From positions 1-54,382 of the forward strand of contig JAFSKN010000009.1 in assembly GCA_017448975.1 (NCBI GenBank): 54,382 bases of DNA, given 5' to 3'. Every line of letters begins with the position of its first letter. Within the stretch, counting starts at the first letter, position 1. Below are positions 24,303 to 32,515 of this stretch, in pieces. The translations under genes and the position numbers were made by a program. The notes under the pieces are model-generated. The model worked only from the letters and a program-made list of their open reading frames with translations, was not told where the DNA came from and ran no database searches. The DNA is from Clostridia bacterium (lineage in GTDB: Bacteria > Bacillota > Clostridia > Christensenellales > Aristaeellaceae).

Positions 24303-25127
24303 ATGAAGCAGCTGCCGGTGGGGTATCAAATGTATTCGGCCCGGGAAGAAGCCCAAAAGGATCTGAAAGGTGTTTGCCGGGCGCTGAAAGCCATGGGTTA
24401 TGACGGCGTGGAGTTCGCGGGCTTTTACGGCCACAGCGCGGAGGAAATCAAGGCCATTTTGGCTGAAACGGGTTTGCAGGCCGTGTCCAACCACGTGCCC
24501 GCCAGTGCGTTTGAGCAGGATGTGTTCGGCCTGCTGGCCTTCCATCAGGCCATCGGGTGCAAATACATCGCCATTCCCTCCCTGGATCGGGAGCAGCGCC
24601 CCGGCGGGCCGCGCTTCGCCGAAACCCTGCGGAAAATGAACCGCTGGGGCCGCCTGTGCAAAGAAGCGGGCATTCAATTGCTGTACCACAACCACGATTT
24701 CGAGTTCGTTCCCGTGTCCGGCATGTACGGGCTGGATTTCCTGTTTGACGCGGTGGAACCGGACCTGGTGCAAACGGAAATCGACGTGTGCTGGGTGAAA
24801 TACGCGGGGGTCGATCCGGCGGAATACCTGCGCAAGTACGCGGGCCGGGCCCCCCTGGTGCATATGAAGGACTTTGTGGGCAAAAAGGGCGGCGGCACCC
24901 CCTACGCCCTCATCGGCCAGACCGAAACGGCGGACCAGGGCGTGGCCTTTGAATACCGCCCCCTGGGCCACGGCTGCCAGGACGTAAAGGCCGTGACGGA
25001 AGCTGCCATTGACGCCGGGGCGGAATGGCTGATCGTGGAGCAGGACGATTGGTACAATCGTTCGCCCATGGAGCAGGCCAAAGAAAGCATCGATACGCTG
25101 TATGCTGTAGGCGTAAAAACGCGCTGA
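24303..25127 (+). CDS. Sugar phosphate isomerase/epimerase (AP endonuclease 2-like TIM barrel)
   Basis: A 274-residue TIM-barrel protein of the xylose-isomerase-like superfamily. The start at ATG 24303 follows ACGGAGG; an upstream in-frame ATG runs through the promoter and is rejected. Landmarks include GYDGVEFAGFYGHSAEEIKA near the N terminus, LLYHNHDFEF (His/Asp metal site), QTEIDVCWV (Glu and Asp), VHMKDF (His) and FEYRPLGHG (Glu). These make the usual divalent-metal set for epimerising or isomerising keto-sugars or inositol derivatives. The substrate is unknown. It is transcribed alone and ends at a hairpin. Confidence 0.87.
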   Translation: MKQLPVGYQMYSAREEAQKDLKGVCRALKAMGYDGVEFAGFYGHSAEEIKAILAETGLQAVSNHVPASAFEQDVFGLLAFHQAIGCKYIAIPSLDREQRPGGPRFAETLRKMNRWGRLCKEAGIQLLYHNHDFEFVPVSGMYGLDFLFDAVEPDLVQTEIDVCWVKYAGVDPAEYLRKYAGRAPLVHMKDFVGKKGGGTPYALIGQTETADQGVAFEYRPLGHGCQDVKAVTEAAIDAGAEWLIVEQDDWYNRSPMEQAKESIDTLYAVGVKTR

Positions 25128-25146
25128 CAAATCGCTGGCAACTCAA

Positions 25147-25173
25147 AAGGGGCTGCTTCTGCAACAGCCCCTT
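25147..25173. terminator. Terminator-like hairpin between convergent genes
   Basis: AAGGGGCTG (25147-25155) and CAGCCCCTT (25165-25173) form a perfect 9-bp stem. It lies just after the sugar isomerase gene and just past the end of the small peptide frame on the other strand. Confidence 0.6.
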
Positions 25174-25194
25174 GATTGAATTTGGGTTGATGTT

Positions 25195-25431
25195 TTATGG
25201 ACGGAGGGGATTGGGGCGTCCGGAGGCTTCGGGGGGTTCGGTGATTTCGGTGGGCTCGGGTCTATTCAGCGGATTGGCCTGGCAATTAGCCAAGTGTATT
25301 CTGTACTGAACAGGTGAGTGAAATTCTGTTTTGCATCAAGGACAGAAATTGATTTCGTTCCCAGTTCCGCCGGTAACCTCTTCCAACTGATCGAGGTCCA
25401 GTTCCTTCTCCGTTTCCCGCTTGTCTTCCAT
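25195..25431 (-). CDS. GG-leader small peptide, UGA-interrupted, frame continuing into a zinc-finger pattern
   Basis: On the minus strand AAAAGGAGGA sits 7 bases before ATG 25431. The first 31 codons encode a charged leader ending LDLDQLEEVTGG, the double-glycine signal of class II bacteriocins and many RiPP precursors, then TGNEINFCP and a TGA at 25338-25336. The same frame continues open for 46 codons to TAA 25197-25195, reading CKTEFHSPVQYRIHLANC and then a Pro/Glu-rich tail. Read through, NFCP-x-CKTEF...H-LAN-C has exactly the spacing of a classical zinc finger: C-x2-C-x3-F-x5-Y-x2-H-x3-C. The stop occupies one of the two residues between the first cysteines. Either TGA replaces a Trp codon (TGG) in a decayed gene, or it is recoded, or only the 31-residue product is made. 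It lies 84 bases downstream of argH on the same strand. No transporter or maturation enzyme is adjacent. Confidence 0.55.
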
Positions 25432-25514
25432 GATCGATTCCTCCTTTTCTTATTTCATTTGTGTATACGCAACGGATCAGCCCGCTGGCAGTACTTTTTT
25501 GCGTACCGGTTGAG

Positions 25515-26900
25515 TTATTTGATTTTTTGCGCTTTCAGCCATTCCCGGCCCGCCTGTACGGCGGCAAGCACCCGTTCCGGGGCGGGGCCGCCGGTGAGGC
25601 TCCGGGCGGCGACGCAGGATTTTAAGGAAATGGCCTCATACACGTCCTGGTCAAAGGCGGGGGAGAAGGCGCGCAGTTCGTCCAAAGACAGGTCGTCCAG
25701 GGCGCAGCCCTTGTCCAGGCAGTGGGCCACCAGCCGCCCGGCCACGGCGTGGGCGTCCCGGAAGGGCACGCCGCGCTTCACCAGGTAATCGGCGCAGTCC
25801 GTGGCGTTGGCAAAGCCCGCGCTGGCGCTGTCGTGCATGTTCTTTAAGCGGAAAGTAGCGGTGCGCAGCATTTCGGTGAACACGTGCAGGCACTTGAGCC
25901 ACGTATCCCGGGCGTCGAAGTAGTTTTCCTTGTCCTCCTGCATGTCCTTGTTATAGGCCAGGGGCAGGCCCTTCATGACCGTGAGCAGGGCGGTCAGATC
26001 GCCGTAGACCCGGCCCGTTTTGCCCCGGATCAGCTCCGCCACGTCGGGGTTCTTTTTTTGCGGCATCATGGAAGATCCGGTGGCGAACCCGTCGTCTAAG
26101 GTCAGGAAGCCGAATTCCAAGCTGCTCCACAGCACCAGTTCCTCGCAGAACCGGGAAAGATGCAGCATGCCCACGGCGGCGGCGGACAGGTAATCCAGCA
26201 GGAAATCCCGGTCGCTCACCCCGTCCAAGCTGTTCTGGTACACACGTTCAAAGCCCAATTCCGAAGCGGTAAATTCCCGGTCCAGGGGATAGGTGGTGCC
26301 CGCCAGCGCGCCGCAGCCCAAGGGGCAGCTGTCGGCGGCTTTCTTGGCGTTCTGTACCCGGATCATATCCCGGCGGAACATTTCAAAATACGCCATCAAA
26401 TGGTGGCCCAGGGTGATGGGCTGGGCCCGCTGCAAATGGGTATAGCCGGGCATCACGTCCCCGGCGTGCTTTTCCGAAAGGTCCAGCAGCACTTCTTCTA
26501 AATCGGCAAGCATGCCCAAGGTATCGTCGCTGGTGTCCTTGGCGTACAGGTGCATGTCGGTGGCCACCTGATCGTTGCGGCTGCGGCCCGTATGCAGGCG
26601 CTTGCCCGCCTCGCCGATGCGTTCCGTTAAAATCTGCTCCACCAGCATGTGGATGTCTTCGCTTTCCGGCGGGAAAGCCACTTTGTCCGCCTGCATGTCC
26701 GCCAAAATGCCTTTCAAGCCCTCCTGAATGGCCGCTTCGTCCGAGCCGCTTATAATGCCCTGGCGGCACAGCATTTTGGCGTGGGCCATGCTGCCCTTGA
26801 TGTCCTGGGCAAAAAGCCGCTTGTCAAAGGAAATGGAGGAATGAAAATCGTCCACCATCTGATTGGTTTCCTTCTGGAACCGTCCGCCCCAAAGCTTCAT
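25515..26900 (-). CDS. argH: Argininosuccinate lyase
   Basis: A 461-residue fumarase/aspartase-superfamily enzyme that splits argininosuccinate into arginine and fumarate, the last step of arginine synthesis. MKLWGGRFQKETNQMVDDFH is the typical N terminus. HTGRSRNDQVATD (about 106-118), MPGYTHLQRAQPITLGHH (about 154-171) and the mobile-loop signature GSSMMPQKKNPD with its catalytic Ser (near residue 280) are all intact. Full length for the family. GAGGTG lies about 9 bases upstream. No argG or other arginine gene is adjacent. The small GG-leader peptide gene follows on the same strand and may be co-transcribed, as no strong terminator separates them. Confidence 0.97.
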   Translation of the reverse strand: MKLWGGRFQKETNQMVDDFHSSISFDKRLFAQDIKGSMAHAKMLCRQGIISGSDEAAIQEGLKGILADMQADKVAFPPESEDIHMLVEQILTERIGEAGKRLHTGRSRNDQVATDMHLYAKDTSDDTLGMLADLEEVLLDLSEKHAGDVMPGYTHLQRAQPITLGHHLMAYFEMFRRDMIRVQNAKKAADSCPLGCGALAGTTYPLDREFTASELGFERVYQNSLDGVSDRDFLLDYLSAAAVGMLHLSRFCEELVLWSSLEFGFLTLDDGFATGSSMMPQKKNPDVAELIRGKTGRVYGDLTALLTVMKGLPLAYNKDMQEDKENYFDARDTWLKCLHVFTEMLRTATFRLKNMHDSASAGFANATDCADYLVKRGVPFRDAHAVAGRLVAHCLDKGCALDDLSLDELRAFSPAFDQDVYEAISLKSCVAARSLTGGPAPERVLAAVQAGREWLKAQKIK

Positions 26901-27046
26901 ACGTCAATTCACCTCGTCAAATCAATACCGGTCACGGAAGCCATTATAACAAAAACCGGCTTGGCGCACAAGCCGGGTACAAAAGGAATGCATTCCTGTT
27001 ACCGCATTATTTTACAATTCTGTGTAGAAAATGTGACGAAAAAAAT

Positions 27047-27075
27047 TTGATAATCCGTGCCGCGTATGCTATAAT
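27047..27075 (+). promoter_or_regulatory. Sigma-A promoter of dnaX
   Basis: TTGATA (27047-27052), 17 bases, TATAAT (27070-27075) with TGC directly before it (extended -10). About 58 bases upstream of the ATG. Confidence 0.8.
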
Positions 27076-27132
27076 ACAATCGCCGCGCCGCGGAAATCAT
27101 TGGCCGCAGACGCGAAACAGAGGAGGATGCGT

Positions 27133-28737
27133 ATGTATCAGGCTTTGTACCGGGTATGGCGGCCCAAAACCTTTTCGGATATGGTGGGCCAGGAAGCCAT
27201 CGTGCGCACCCTGCGCAATCAGGTGATGACGGGACGGGTGGCCCACGCCTACCTGTTCTGCGGCAGCCGGGGCACGGGCAAAACCAGCGCGGCCCGCATA
27301 TTGACCCGGGCCATCAACTGCCTGAATCCCCGGAACGGAGACCCCTGCGGGGAATGCGAAAGCTGCCGCACCATCGAGGCGGACGCCTCCTTCGACGTTT
27401 ACGAAATGGACGCCGCCAGCAACAGCCGGGTGGAGGAAATCCGTGAATTGCTGGAGAAGGTGGATTATCCGCCCCAGTTCGGCAAATACAAGGTGTATAT
27501 CATCGACGAAGTGCACATGCTGAGCAACGCGGCGTTTAACGCGCTGCTGAAAACCCTGGAAGAACCGCCCGAATACATGGTGTTTATCTTAGCGACCACC
27601 GAACCCCAAAAGCTGCCCTCCACCATTCTTTCCCGCTGCCAGCGGTACGATTTTGGCCGCTATTCCGAGGAACAGATCGCCGGGCACCTGCAAAAGGTGG
27701 TGGAGCAAAGCGGCGAAACCGCCGAGCCGGAAGCGCTGGATTTGGTGGCGCGGGCGGCGGAGGGCGGCATGCGCGACGCCCTTTCCATTCTGGATATGTG
27801 CATGGGCTCCGGGGAAAAGATCACGGAGGAACATGTGCGCGCCGCCCTGGGAACGGCGGACCGGGCTTTCCTCTTTTCCTTCGCCGACGCCATCGCCCGC
27901 CGGGACGGCGGCGAAGCCCTGCGGCTCATCGAGGAATTGATGCGAGGGGGCCGGGACGTGCAGGTGTTTTTAAAGGACGTATCGGCCCATTTGCGGCTGC
28001 TCATGGCCGCGCTGCTGTGCGGGCCGGGGGAGGGCATGCCGGGCGTCAGCGGCGAAAACGCCAAGCGGTACGCGCAGCAGGCCAAGCAGTTTTCCCAGCA
28101 GCGCCTGCTTCGGGTGCTGGACGGGTGCATGCGGGCCGAAGCGGACACCCGCTGGGCGGCGTCTGCCCGGTCGGTGCTGGAGGTTTTCGCCCTGAAAGCC
28201 TGCGACCAGCCCGAAGAAAAGGATATGGAAGCGCTGCTGGAGAGGATTGCTGAACTGGAACAGCGTTTGTACGAGCTGGAAAAGAACGGCGTGCGCGTTG
28301 CGCAGGCTGACGCCGCCCCGGCGGAGAAAAAAACGGAACAGCCCGCCGGGCCCGTGCCGCGGCCCGTTGTGGAAACGCCCGTGCCGACGGGCAGCCGCGC
28401 GCCCAAGGATGTGTGGAACGACGCGCTGAAATACTTGAAAAAGGCGGAACCCGCCATTTACGGCCCCCTTTCCAGGGCCAAATACGGCGGGTTTCAGAAC
28501 GGCGTGTTTCGGGCCTTATTCGCTTCCGGCGAGGAAATTTTTATGACCATGCTCACCGCCCCGGAGCGGAAAAGCAAAATTGAAAACGCGCTGAATCAAT
28601 CGGGGGGGCAAAACGCCGTATTTGAGGCGCTGCCCCAGATGATGTCCGCCAGCCCGGAGGCCGGGAATCAGCAGGAAAAAAACCTGAACGAGCTGATTGA
28701 TATGTTCGGCCGGAACAAAGTTCAGATAGACGAGTGA
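27133..28737 (+). CDS. dnaX: DNA polymerase III subunits gamma/tau
   Basis: A 534-residue AAA+ clamp-loader subunit. It starts at ATG 27133 (AGGAGG six bases upstream), reading MYQALYRVWRPKTFSDMVGQ. Walker A is GSRGTGKTS (about 44-52); zinc cysteines lie at about 63, 72, 75 and 78 (CxxC pattern with GECESC); Walker B is IIDEVHML (about 118-125); the sensor region is TLEEPPEYMVFILATTEPQK. Domain III and a tau-type C-terminal part follow, with a coiled-coil/Pro-rich linker near 370-430. Unlike many Bacillota, no ybaB or recR follows; the next gene is an unrelated membrane protein. No slippery A-run for programmed frameshifting was identified with confidence. Confidence 0.95.
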   Translation: MYQALYRVWRPKTFSDMVGQEAIVRTLRNQVMTGRVAHAYLFCGSRGTGKTSAARILTRAINCLNPRNGDPCGECESCRTIEADASFDVYEMDAASNSRVEEIRELLEKVDYPPQFGKYKVYIIDEVHMLSNAAFNALLKTLEEPPEYMVFILATTEPQKLPSTILSRCQRYDFGRYSEEQIAGHLQKVVEQSGETAEPEALDLVARAAEGGMRDALSILDMCMGSGEKITEEHVRAALGTADRAFLFSFADAIARRDGGEALRLIEELMRGGRDVQVFLKDVSAHLRLLMAALLCGPGEGMPGVSGENAKRYAQQAKQFSQQRLLRVLDGCMRAEADTRWAASARSVLEVFALKACDQPEEKDMEALLERIAELEQRLYELEKNGVRVAQADAAPAEKKTEQPAGPVPRPVVETPVPTGSRAPKDVWNDALKYLKKAEPAIYGPLSRAKYGGFQNGVFRALFASGEEIFMTMLTAPERKSKIENALNQSGGQNAVFEALPQMMSASPEAGNQQEKNLNELIDMFGRNKVQIDE

Positions 28738-28751
28738 GAAAGGAACCCTTC

Positions 28752-29858
28752 ATGAATTACAATCGCGGACAGTATAACGAATCGCCCATGTATAATTTAA
28801 AAAACAAACGGGCGGATAAAAAAAAAGACGGGGAATTGGAACTGGAACAGGAAACCGATTCGCTGCAGCAGCGGCATACAGTCCTTTCATTGCTGCTTTC
28901 TATCGTCCTGCCTGTGCTGTTTTTGGTGAGCCTTCTGGTGCGGAATATGCCCCTGCGCATCTCCTTTTTGGGGCTGACGGGGTTATGCCTGCTGTTCATG
29001 TGGCTGAAGCGCGCTTTTGTGCGCAGCGCCCGGAATACCCTCACGGTGATTTATTTGGCGCTGGCGGCAGTGATCGCCTTGGCGATCATCATTAACCAGA
29101 AGCCGGAAAGCCGCCAGGCATCCGCAAGCGTGCAGTCCCAGCCGCCCCTGTATTCCAGCGAGGACGGCGGTGTGAGCGCCTATGTGCCCGAAACGCCCGC
29201 CCCGTCCGCGGAACCGGAGACGGAAGCGGATACAGCCGCCTCCGTTTCGGAAACCGAAGCGCGCCTGGAAGCGTTCTTTGAGGTATGGACCACCAAGAAC
29301 GTTTCGGCCATGAAGGATTTCTGCCTGCCCTCCTGGGTCAGCGAACAGCAGTCCCCCGATACGGTGCTGTTCCAGATGCTGAGCCGAAGCAGGCCCGTGG
29401 GAAAGCCGGAGGTAGAAGATACGTCGGGCGGAGCTGACGGCGCCAATTCCCGCATTCTTACCGTGAAGGTCAGCTTTGACGAGAATGGCGAAATCATCTT
29501 GAAGCGCATGCGGGTGATCCTGCGGAAAATCAACGGCGTGTGGTACATCGACCCCAATTCCCTGGACGGCGTGAAGGTGGACGAGGCCGCCGAGGCTGCC
29601 GCCCTGGCCTCTAACCAGAAGATCGCCAGCACCATCGCCCCCACGGCAGTGCCCAATCCCAACGCTTCCAGCATCACCTTGTATTATAACCTGCACGGCG
29701 GCAAGTATTATCATACAAAGCCCAACTGCGTGGCTGTTGACCCCAGCTATTGGCCGCTGCTGGGCGAATTTCCCTACGAGCTGATCAACAGCAGTGAATA
29801 CAGCAAGCTGCTGCCCTGCAGCAAATGCGGCGCGCCAGCACGGCCGGCAGTATACTAA
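28752..29858 (+). CDS. Membrane protein of unknown function with Cys-containing C terminus
   Basis: A 368-residue protein starting at ATG 28752 (GAAAGGAAC upstream), 14 bases after dnaX. The first ~40 residues are charged and cytoplasmic, and three membrane segments follow (about 44-62, 68-84, 95-113). A Ser/Pro/Glu-rich linker (about 120-180) leads to a soluble region with a nuclear-transport-factor-2-like feel (EAFFEVWTTKNVSAMKDFCL to the NGVWYIDP strand). The last ~60 residues read YYNLHGGKYYHTKPNCVAVD and end with LLPCSKCGAPARP, a possible metal or disulfide site. I do not recognise a named family. It overlaps the convergent SPOR gene by four bases. Confidence 0.8.
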   Translation: MNYNRGQYNESPMYNLKNKRADKKKDGELELEQETDSLQQRHTVLSLLLSIVLPVLFLVSLLVRNMPLRISFLGLTGLCLLFMWLKRAFVRSARNTLTVIYLALAAVIALAIIINQKPESRQASASVQSQPPLYSSEDGGVSAYVPETPAPSAEPETEADTAASVSETEARLEAFFEVWTTKNVSAMKDFCLPSWVSEQQSPDTVLFQMLSRSRPVGKPEVEDTSGGADGANSRILTVKVSFDENGEIILKRMRVILRKINGVWYIDPNSLDGVKVDEAAEAAALASNQKIASTIAPTAVPNPNASSITLYYNLHGGKYYHTKPNCVAVDPSYWPLLGEFPYELINSSEYSKLLPCSKCGAPARPAVY

Positions 29859-30688
29859 TCCGAAAGCCCCGCCGTGTAATCCGCCATGCCGCACAGGCAT
29901 TGGAGCTGGGCGTACTTGAGCTGTGCGCCTAAGGCAGCTGTGCTCTTGGCGGACAGGGCTTCGTTCAAGGAAAGGGACATGGCTTCCAGCATGTCAGCGG
30001 CGTCCAGCACCGCTTTGGGCGCGTTTTTGCCGAACTGGGCCTCGAGCCTGGCTTTCAGGGCAGTCAATGTATCCCCATGGGAGCGGAGAGCGGCAAGAGC
30101 TGTCTGCCGGTCTGTCTTCCCCCGATCCAATTGATCGGACAAGGCCGCCAGCTGTGTGGACAGCTGCTCCAGCGCGTCGTAAGCGTCGCACAGGGCCGTC
30201 AATTGATCCGGCCGGCCGTTCAGGCGCAGCGTCACTTCCGCCTGGGTGATTTCCGTCAGCACGGCATCCACTTGATGCTGGGTGCGAAGCTGGGTCATCA
30301 CAGCCTGGGCGTCTGCCCGGGCGGCGTAAGCGGCGGCCAGCACCCGATACTGGCCCTGACTGCGGATATAACCCGCCGCGCCTCTGCCGCGATAGGCTGC
30401 CGCCAGGCTTTCCGCCGCGTCCGCGCTGTCGAACGCCCCCAATTGCAGCGCGTACCAGGTATGGCCTGGCAGCGTGAGCGTCAATTCTTCACGGGAAGCC
30501 GTTTCAGGCGTGGGCGCGGGGGAAACCTGCAGAACGCCCGGGAGCAGCGGCAAAGCGGCTTCCCACGCCTGCTTTCCGTACAGGACCGCACCGGCGCCCA
30601 ACAGGAGGCCCGCGATCAGCAGCAGCGCCGCCCATCTGCCTCGTTTTTGCACCGGATACCGTTTCATTTTCAGCCTGCCCGCCCGCAT
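29855..30688 (-). CDS. SPOR-domain membrane protein
   Basis: A 277-residue protein starting at 30688, where AAGGAGG is 8 bases upstream. A basic N terminus precedes one membrane segment (about 20-40), then a short linker and a SPOR-like domain (about 70-140: WYALQLGAFDSADAAESLAA, GAAGYIRSQGQYRVLAAAYA). SPOR domains bind denuded peptidoglycan glycans. The C-terminal half is helical and Ala/Leu/Gln-rich. It ends with TAG, the only clear amber terminator noticed among the genes here. Likely a cell-wall or sporulation-associated protein. Confidence 0.8.
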   Translation of the reverse strand: MRAGRLKMKRYPVQKRGRWAALLLIAGLLLGAGAVLYGKQAWEAALPLLPGVLQVSPAPTPETASREELTLTLPGHTWYALQLGAFDSADAAESLAAAYRGRGAAGYIRSQGQYRVLAAAYAARADAQAVMTQLRTQHQVDAVLTEITQAEVTLRLNGRPDQLTALCDAYDALEQLSTQLAALSDQLDRGKTDRQTALAALRSHGDTLTALKARLEAQFGKNAPKAVLDAADMLEAMSLSLNEALSAKSTAALGAQLKYAQLQCLCGMADYTAGLSD

Positions 30689-30763
30689 TTTTGCGCCTCC
30701 TTCCCGTTCCTTGGGATTGTATGCGCGTGACAGGAATTGCATGCCTGTTTAAAAGGAGGAATT

Positions 30764-31537
30764 ATGCGCTACCATATCGATACCATTCCCGTTTGGGACG
30801 CCATGAAGCTGGAGGGCGAATGTCCTTTGTGCGCCCTGCGCCGCCGCAACGAGCTGATCGACGTGGACCGGTTCTTGGGCGCGTCGGTCATGGAGCCGGA
30901 CACCCGCATCCAGGTGAACGCCAAAGGCTTCTGCGCCCATCATCAGGTGCTGCTGTATGCGCAGAAGAACCGCCTGGGCCACGCGCTGATGATGCATACC
31001 CATTTGAAAGAAACCATGGGCAGGCTGCATCCCATTTTGGAAGCGGCCAAGGCAGGCGCGGACAAAAACGCCGCCACGCCCGCCTTCAAGCGCCTGCTGG
31101 GCAAGGGCGAGGGCAAGGACGATCTGGCCGGGGCCGCAAAGAGCATCCGGGAGATGTCCCAAACCTGCATCCTGTGCGATACCATCGAGGAGCATACCCG
31201 CCGGTACGCCTACACCATGCTGCACCTGTACAAAACGGACGATTCCTTCCGCAGGGCCCTGGCTGATTCCAAGGGCGTGTGCCTGCCTGATATGGCCATG
31301 CTGCTGGAAATGGCCCAGGAGGAATTGAGCGGCGAAACGCTGAAAAGCTTTGTCAATGATTTAAGCGCGGCGGTGGAACGCAGCCTGACGAAAATGGAAA
31401 AGGATCTGGAGGGCTTTACCCTGAAATTCGATTACCGCAACGCCGACAAGCCCTGGGGCGACAGCCGGGGTTCCCTGGAACGCACGGTGAACAAGCTGCA
31501 GGGCTGGTGCTTAGGGGAGGAGCCCAATCCCAAATGA
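30764..31537 (+). CDS. DUF6062 family protein
   Basis: A 257-residue cytoplasmic protein, starting at ATG 30764 with AAAAGGAGGA upstream. It has the pattern I associate with DUF6062: MRYHIDTIPVWDAMKLEGEC with CPLC, a conserved GASVMEP segment, GFCAHHQVLLYAQKNRLGHA, a second CxxC (TCILCDTIEEH), then a helical C-terminal half. The paired cysteines and histidines suggest a zinc or iron-sulfur site. Function unknown. It overlaps the next gene in an ATGA junction, linking it to the two GerMN lipoproteins. Confidence 0.75.
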   Translation: MRYHIDTIPVWDAMKLEGECPLCALRRRNELIDVDRFLGASVMEPDTRIQVNAKGFCAHHQVLLYAQKNRLGHALMMHTHLKETMGRLHPILEAAKAGADKNAATPAFKRLLGKGEGKDDLAGAAKSIREMSQTCILCDTIEEHTRRYAYTMLHLYKTDDSFRRALADSKGVCLPDMAMLLEMAQEELSGETLKSFVNDLSAAVERSLTKMEKDLEGFTLKFDYRNADKPWGDSRGSLERTVNKLQGWCLGEEPNPK

Positions 31538-32496
31538 GAAAAAAGACCGCATGGGCCGCGCTGCTCGTTTGCTGCATGCTGACGCTGACCGGCTGCATGA
31601 CTTCCCCGCCGGACGCGCTGCTGCGGGAAGGAACAGAAGGCCAGCGCCTGATCAGCGCCAGCACGGCGGAGCTTTCGCCGGACAGCAGGACGGTCACCCT
31701 GTATTTCCGCTATGAAGATTCCGATTACCTGGCCCCGGAGCAGCGGGAAATCCAGCTGAAGCGCAATGAAAGCCTGGAAAAAGCAGTGGTGGAAGCCCTG
31801 ATTCAGGGACCGGACGCATCCAACCTGGCGCTTTCACCCCTGTTCCCGCCGGGAACGGAGGTGCTGGCCGCCACAGTCCAGGGGGATACCCTGTTTATTA
31901 CTTTCAGCGAAGCCTTTTTGGGCCGCTACGCCGACGAGGCTTCGGACGCCGCTTCCAGCGAATGGACGCTGCGCCGTCAGCTTTGTTTGCAGTCCCTGGC
32001 CGCTTCGCTGACGGAGGAAGGGCTGTGCGCCCAAGTGCAGGTGCTGGTTGATCACAGCACGGCGCAGTCCGCTTCCGTGCGGCTGCAGGCGGGCTTCCTG
32101 AACCGGACGAACGACGACGCCCTGCTGCCGCCCGTGACGCGGGATGAAAGCTGCCTGCTGACGCCCTGCAATACGGCTGCTTTGATTTTGCAGGCATGGA
32201 AGGCCCAGGATTGGCCCTCGCTGTACGATTTGACCGCCAGGGAGGGAGAAACCGCCGAAGCCGCCCGCGCCGGAGAACAGATCGCTTTCGACGCCTTTTC
32301 CGCCGCCCGGATGCTGACGGATTTTTCCCTGTCCCCGGGCACGGTGTCCTTTGACGGACAAAGAGCGGTGCTCACCGTTTCCCTGGAAACGGTGGATCAA
32401 ACCGTGCGGGGCTATCCCCTGATCCTGCTCCGGGAAGAGGGCATCTGGAAAATGGACTACACACGGCTCATAAAAATGATGAACGGAAATGACTGA
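31534..32496 (+). CDS. GerMN-domain lipoprotein A
   Basis: A 320-residue lipoprotein (lipobox LTGC, Cys21). A GerMN-type domain occupies about 45-170: VTLYFRYEDSDYLAPEQREI, then EKAVVEALIQGPD and GDTLFITFSEAFLG, the beta-alpha pattern seen in spore-germination protein GerM. The C-terminal part (about 200-315) looks NTF2-like. The start at 31534 overlaps the DUF6062 stop (ATGA), with GGGAGG upstream. Probably cell-envelope or sporulation related. Confidence 0.8.
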   Translation: MRKKTAWAALLVCCMLTLTGCMTSPPDALLREGTEGQRLISASTAELSPDSRTVTLYFRYEDSDYLAPEQREIQLKRNESLEKAVVEALIQGPDASNLALSPLFPPGTEVLAATVQGDTLFITFSEAFLGRYADEASDAASSEWTLRRQLCLQSLAASLTEEGLCAQVQVLVDHSTAQSASVRLQAGFLNRTNDDALLPPVTRDESCLLTPCNTAALILQAWKAQDWPSLYDLTAREGETAEAARAGEQIAFDAFSAARMLTDFSLSPGTVSFDGQRAVLTVSLETVDQTVRGYPLILLREEGIWKMDYTRLIKMMNGND

Positions 32497-32515
32497 ATGG
32501 AGGCTGCACACAGCC

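Noticed and set aside
25285-25338. A SECIS element directly after the UGA of the small peptide
   Set aside because: Only a weak CTGT/ACAG stem is visible about 25 bases downstream, without the stable bulged stem and loop expected of a bacterial SECIS, so selenocysteine is not claimed.
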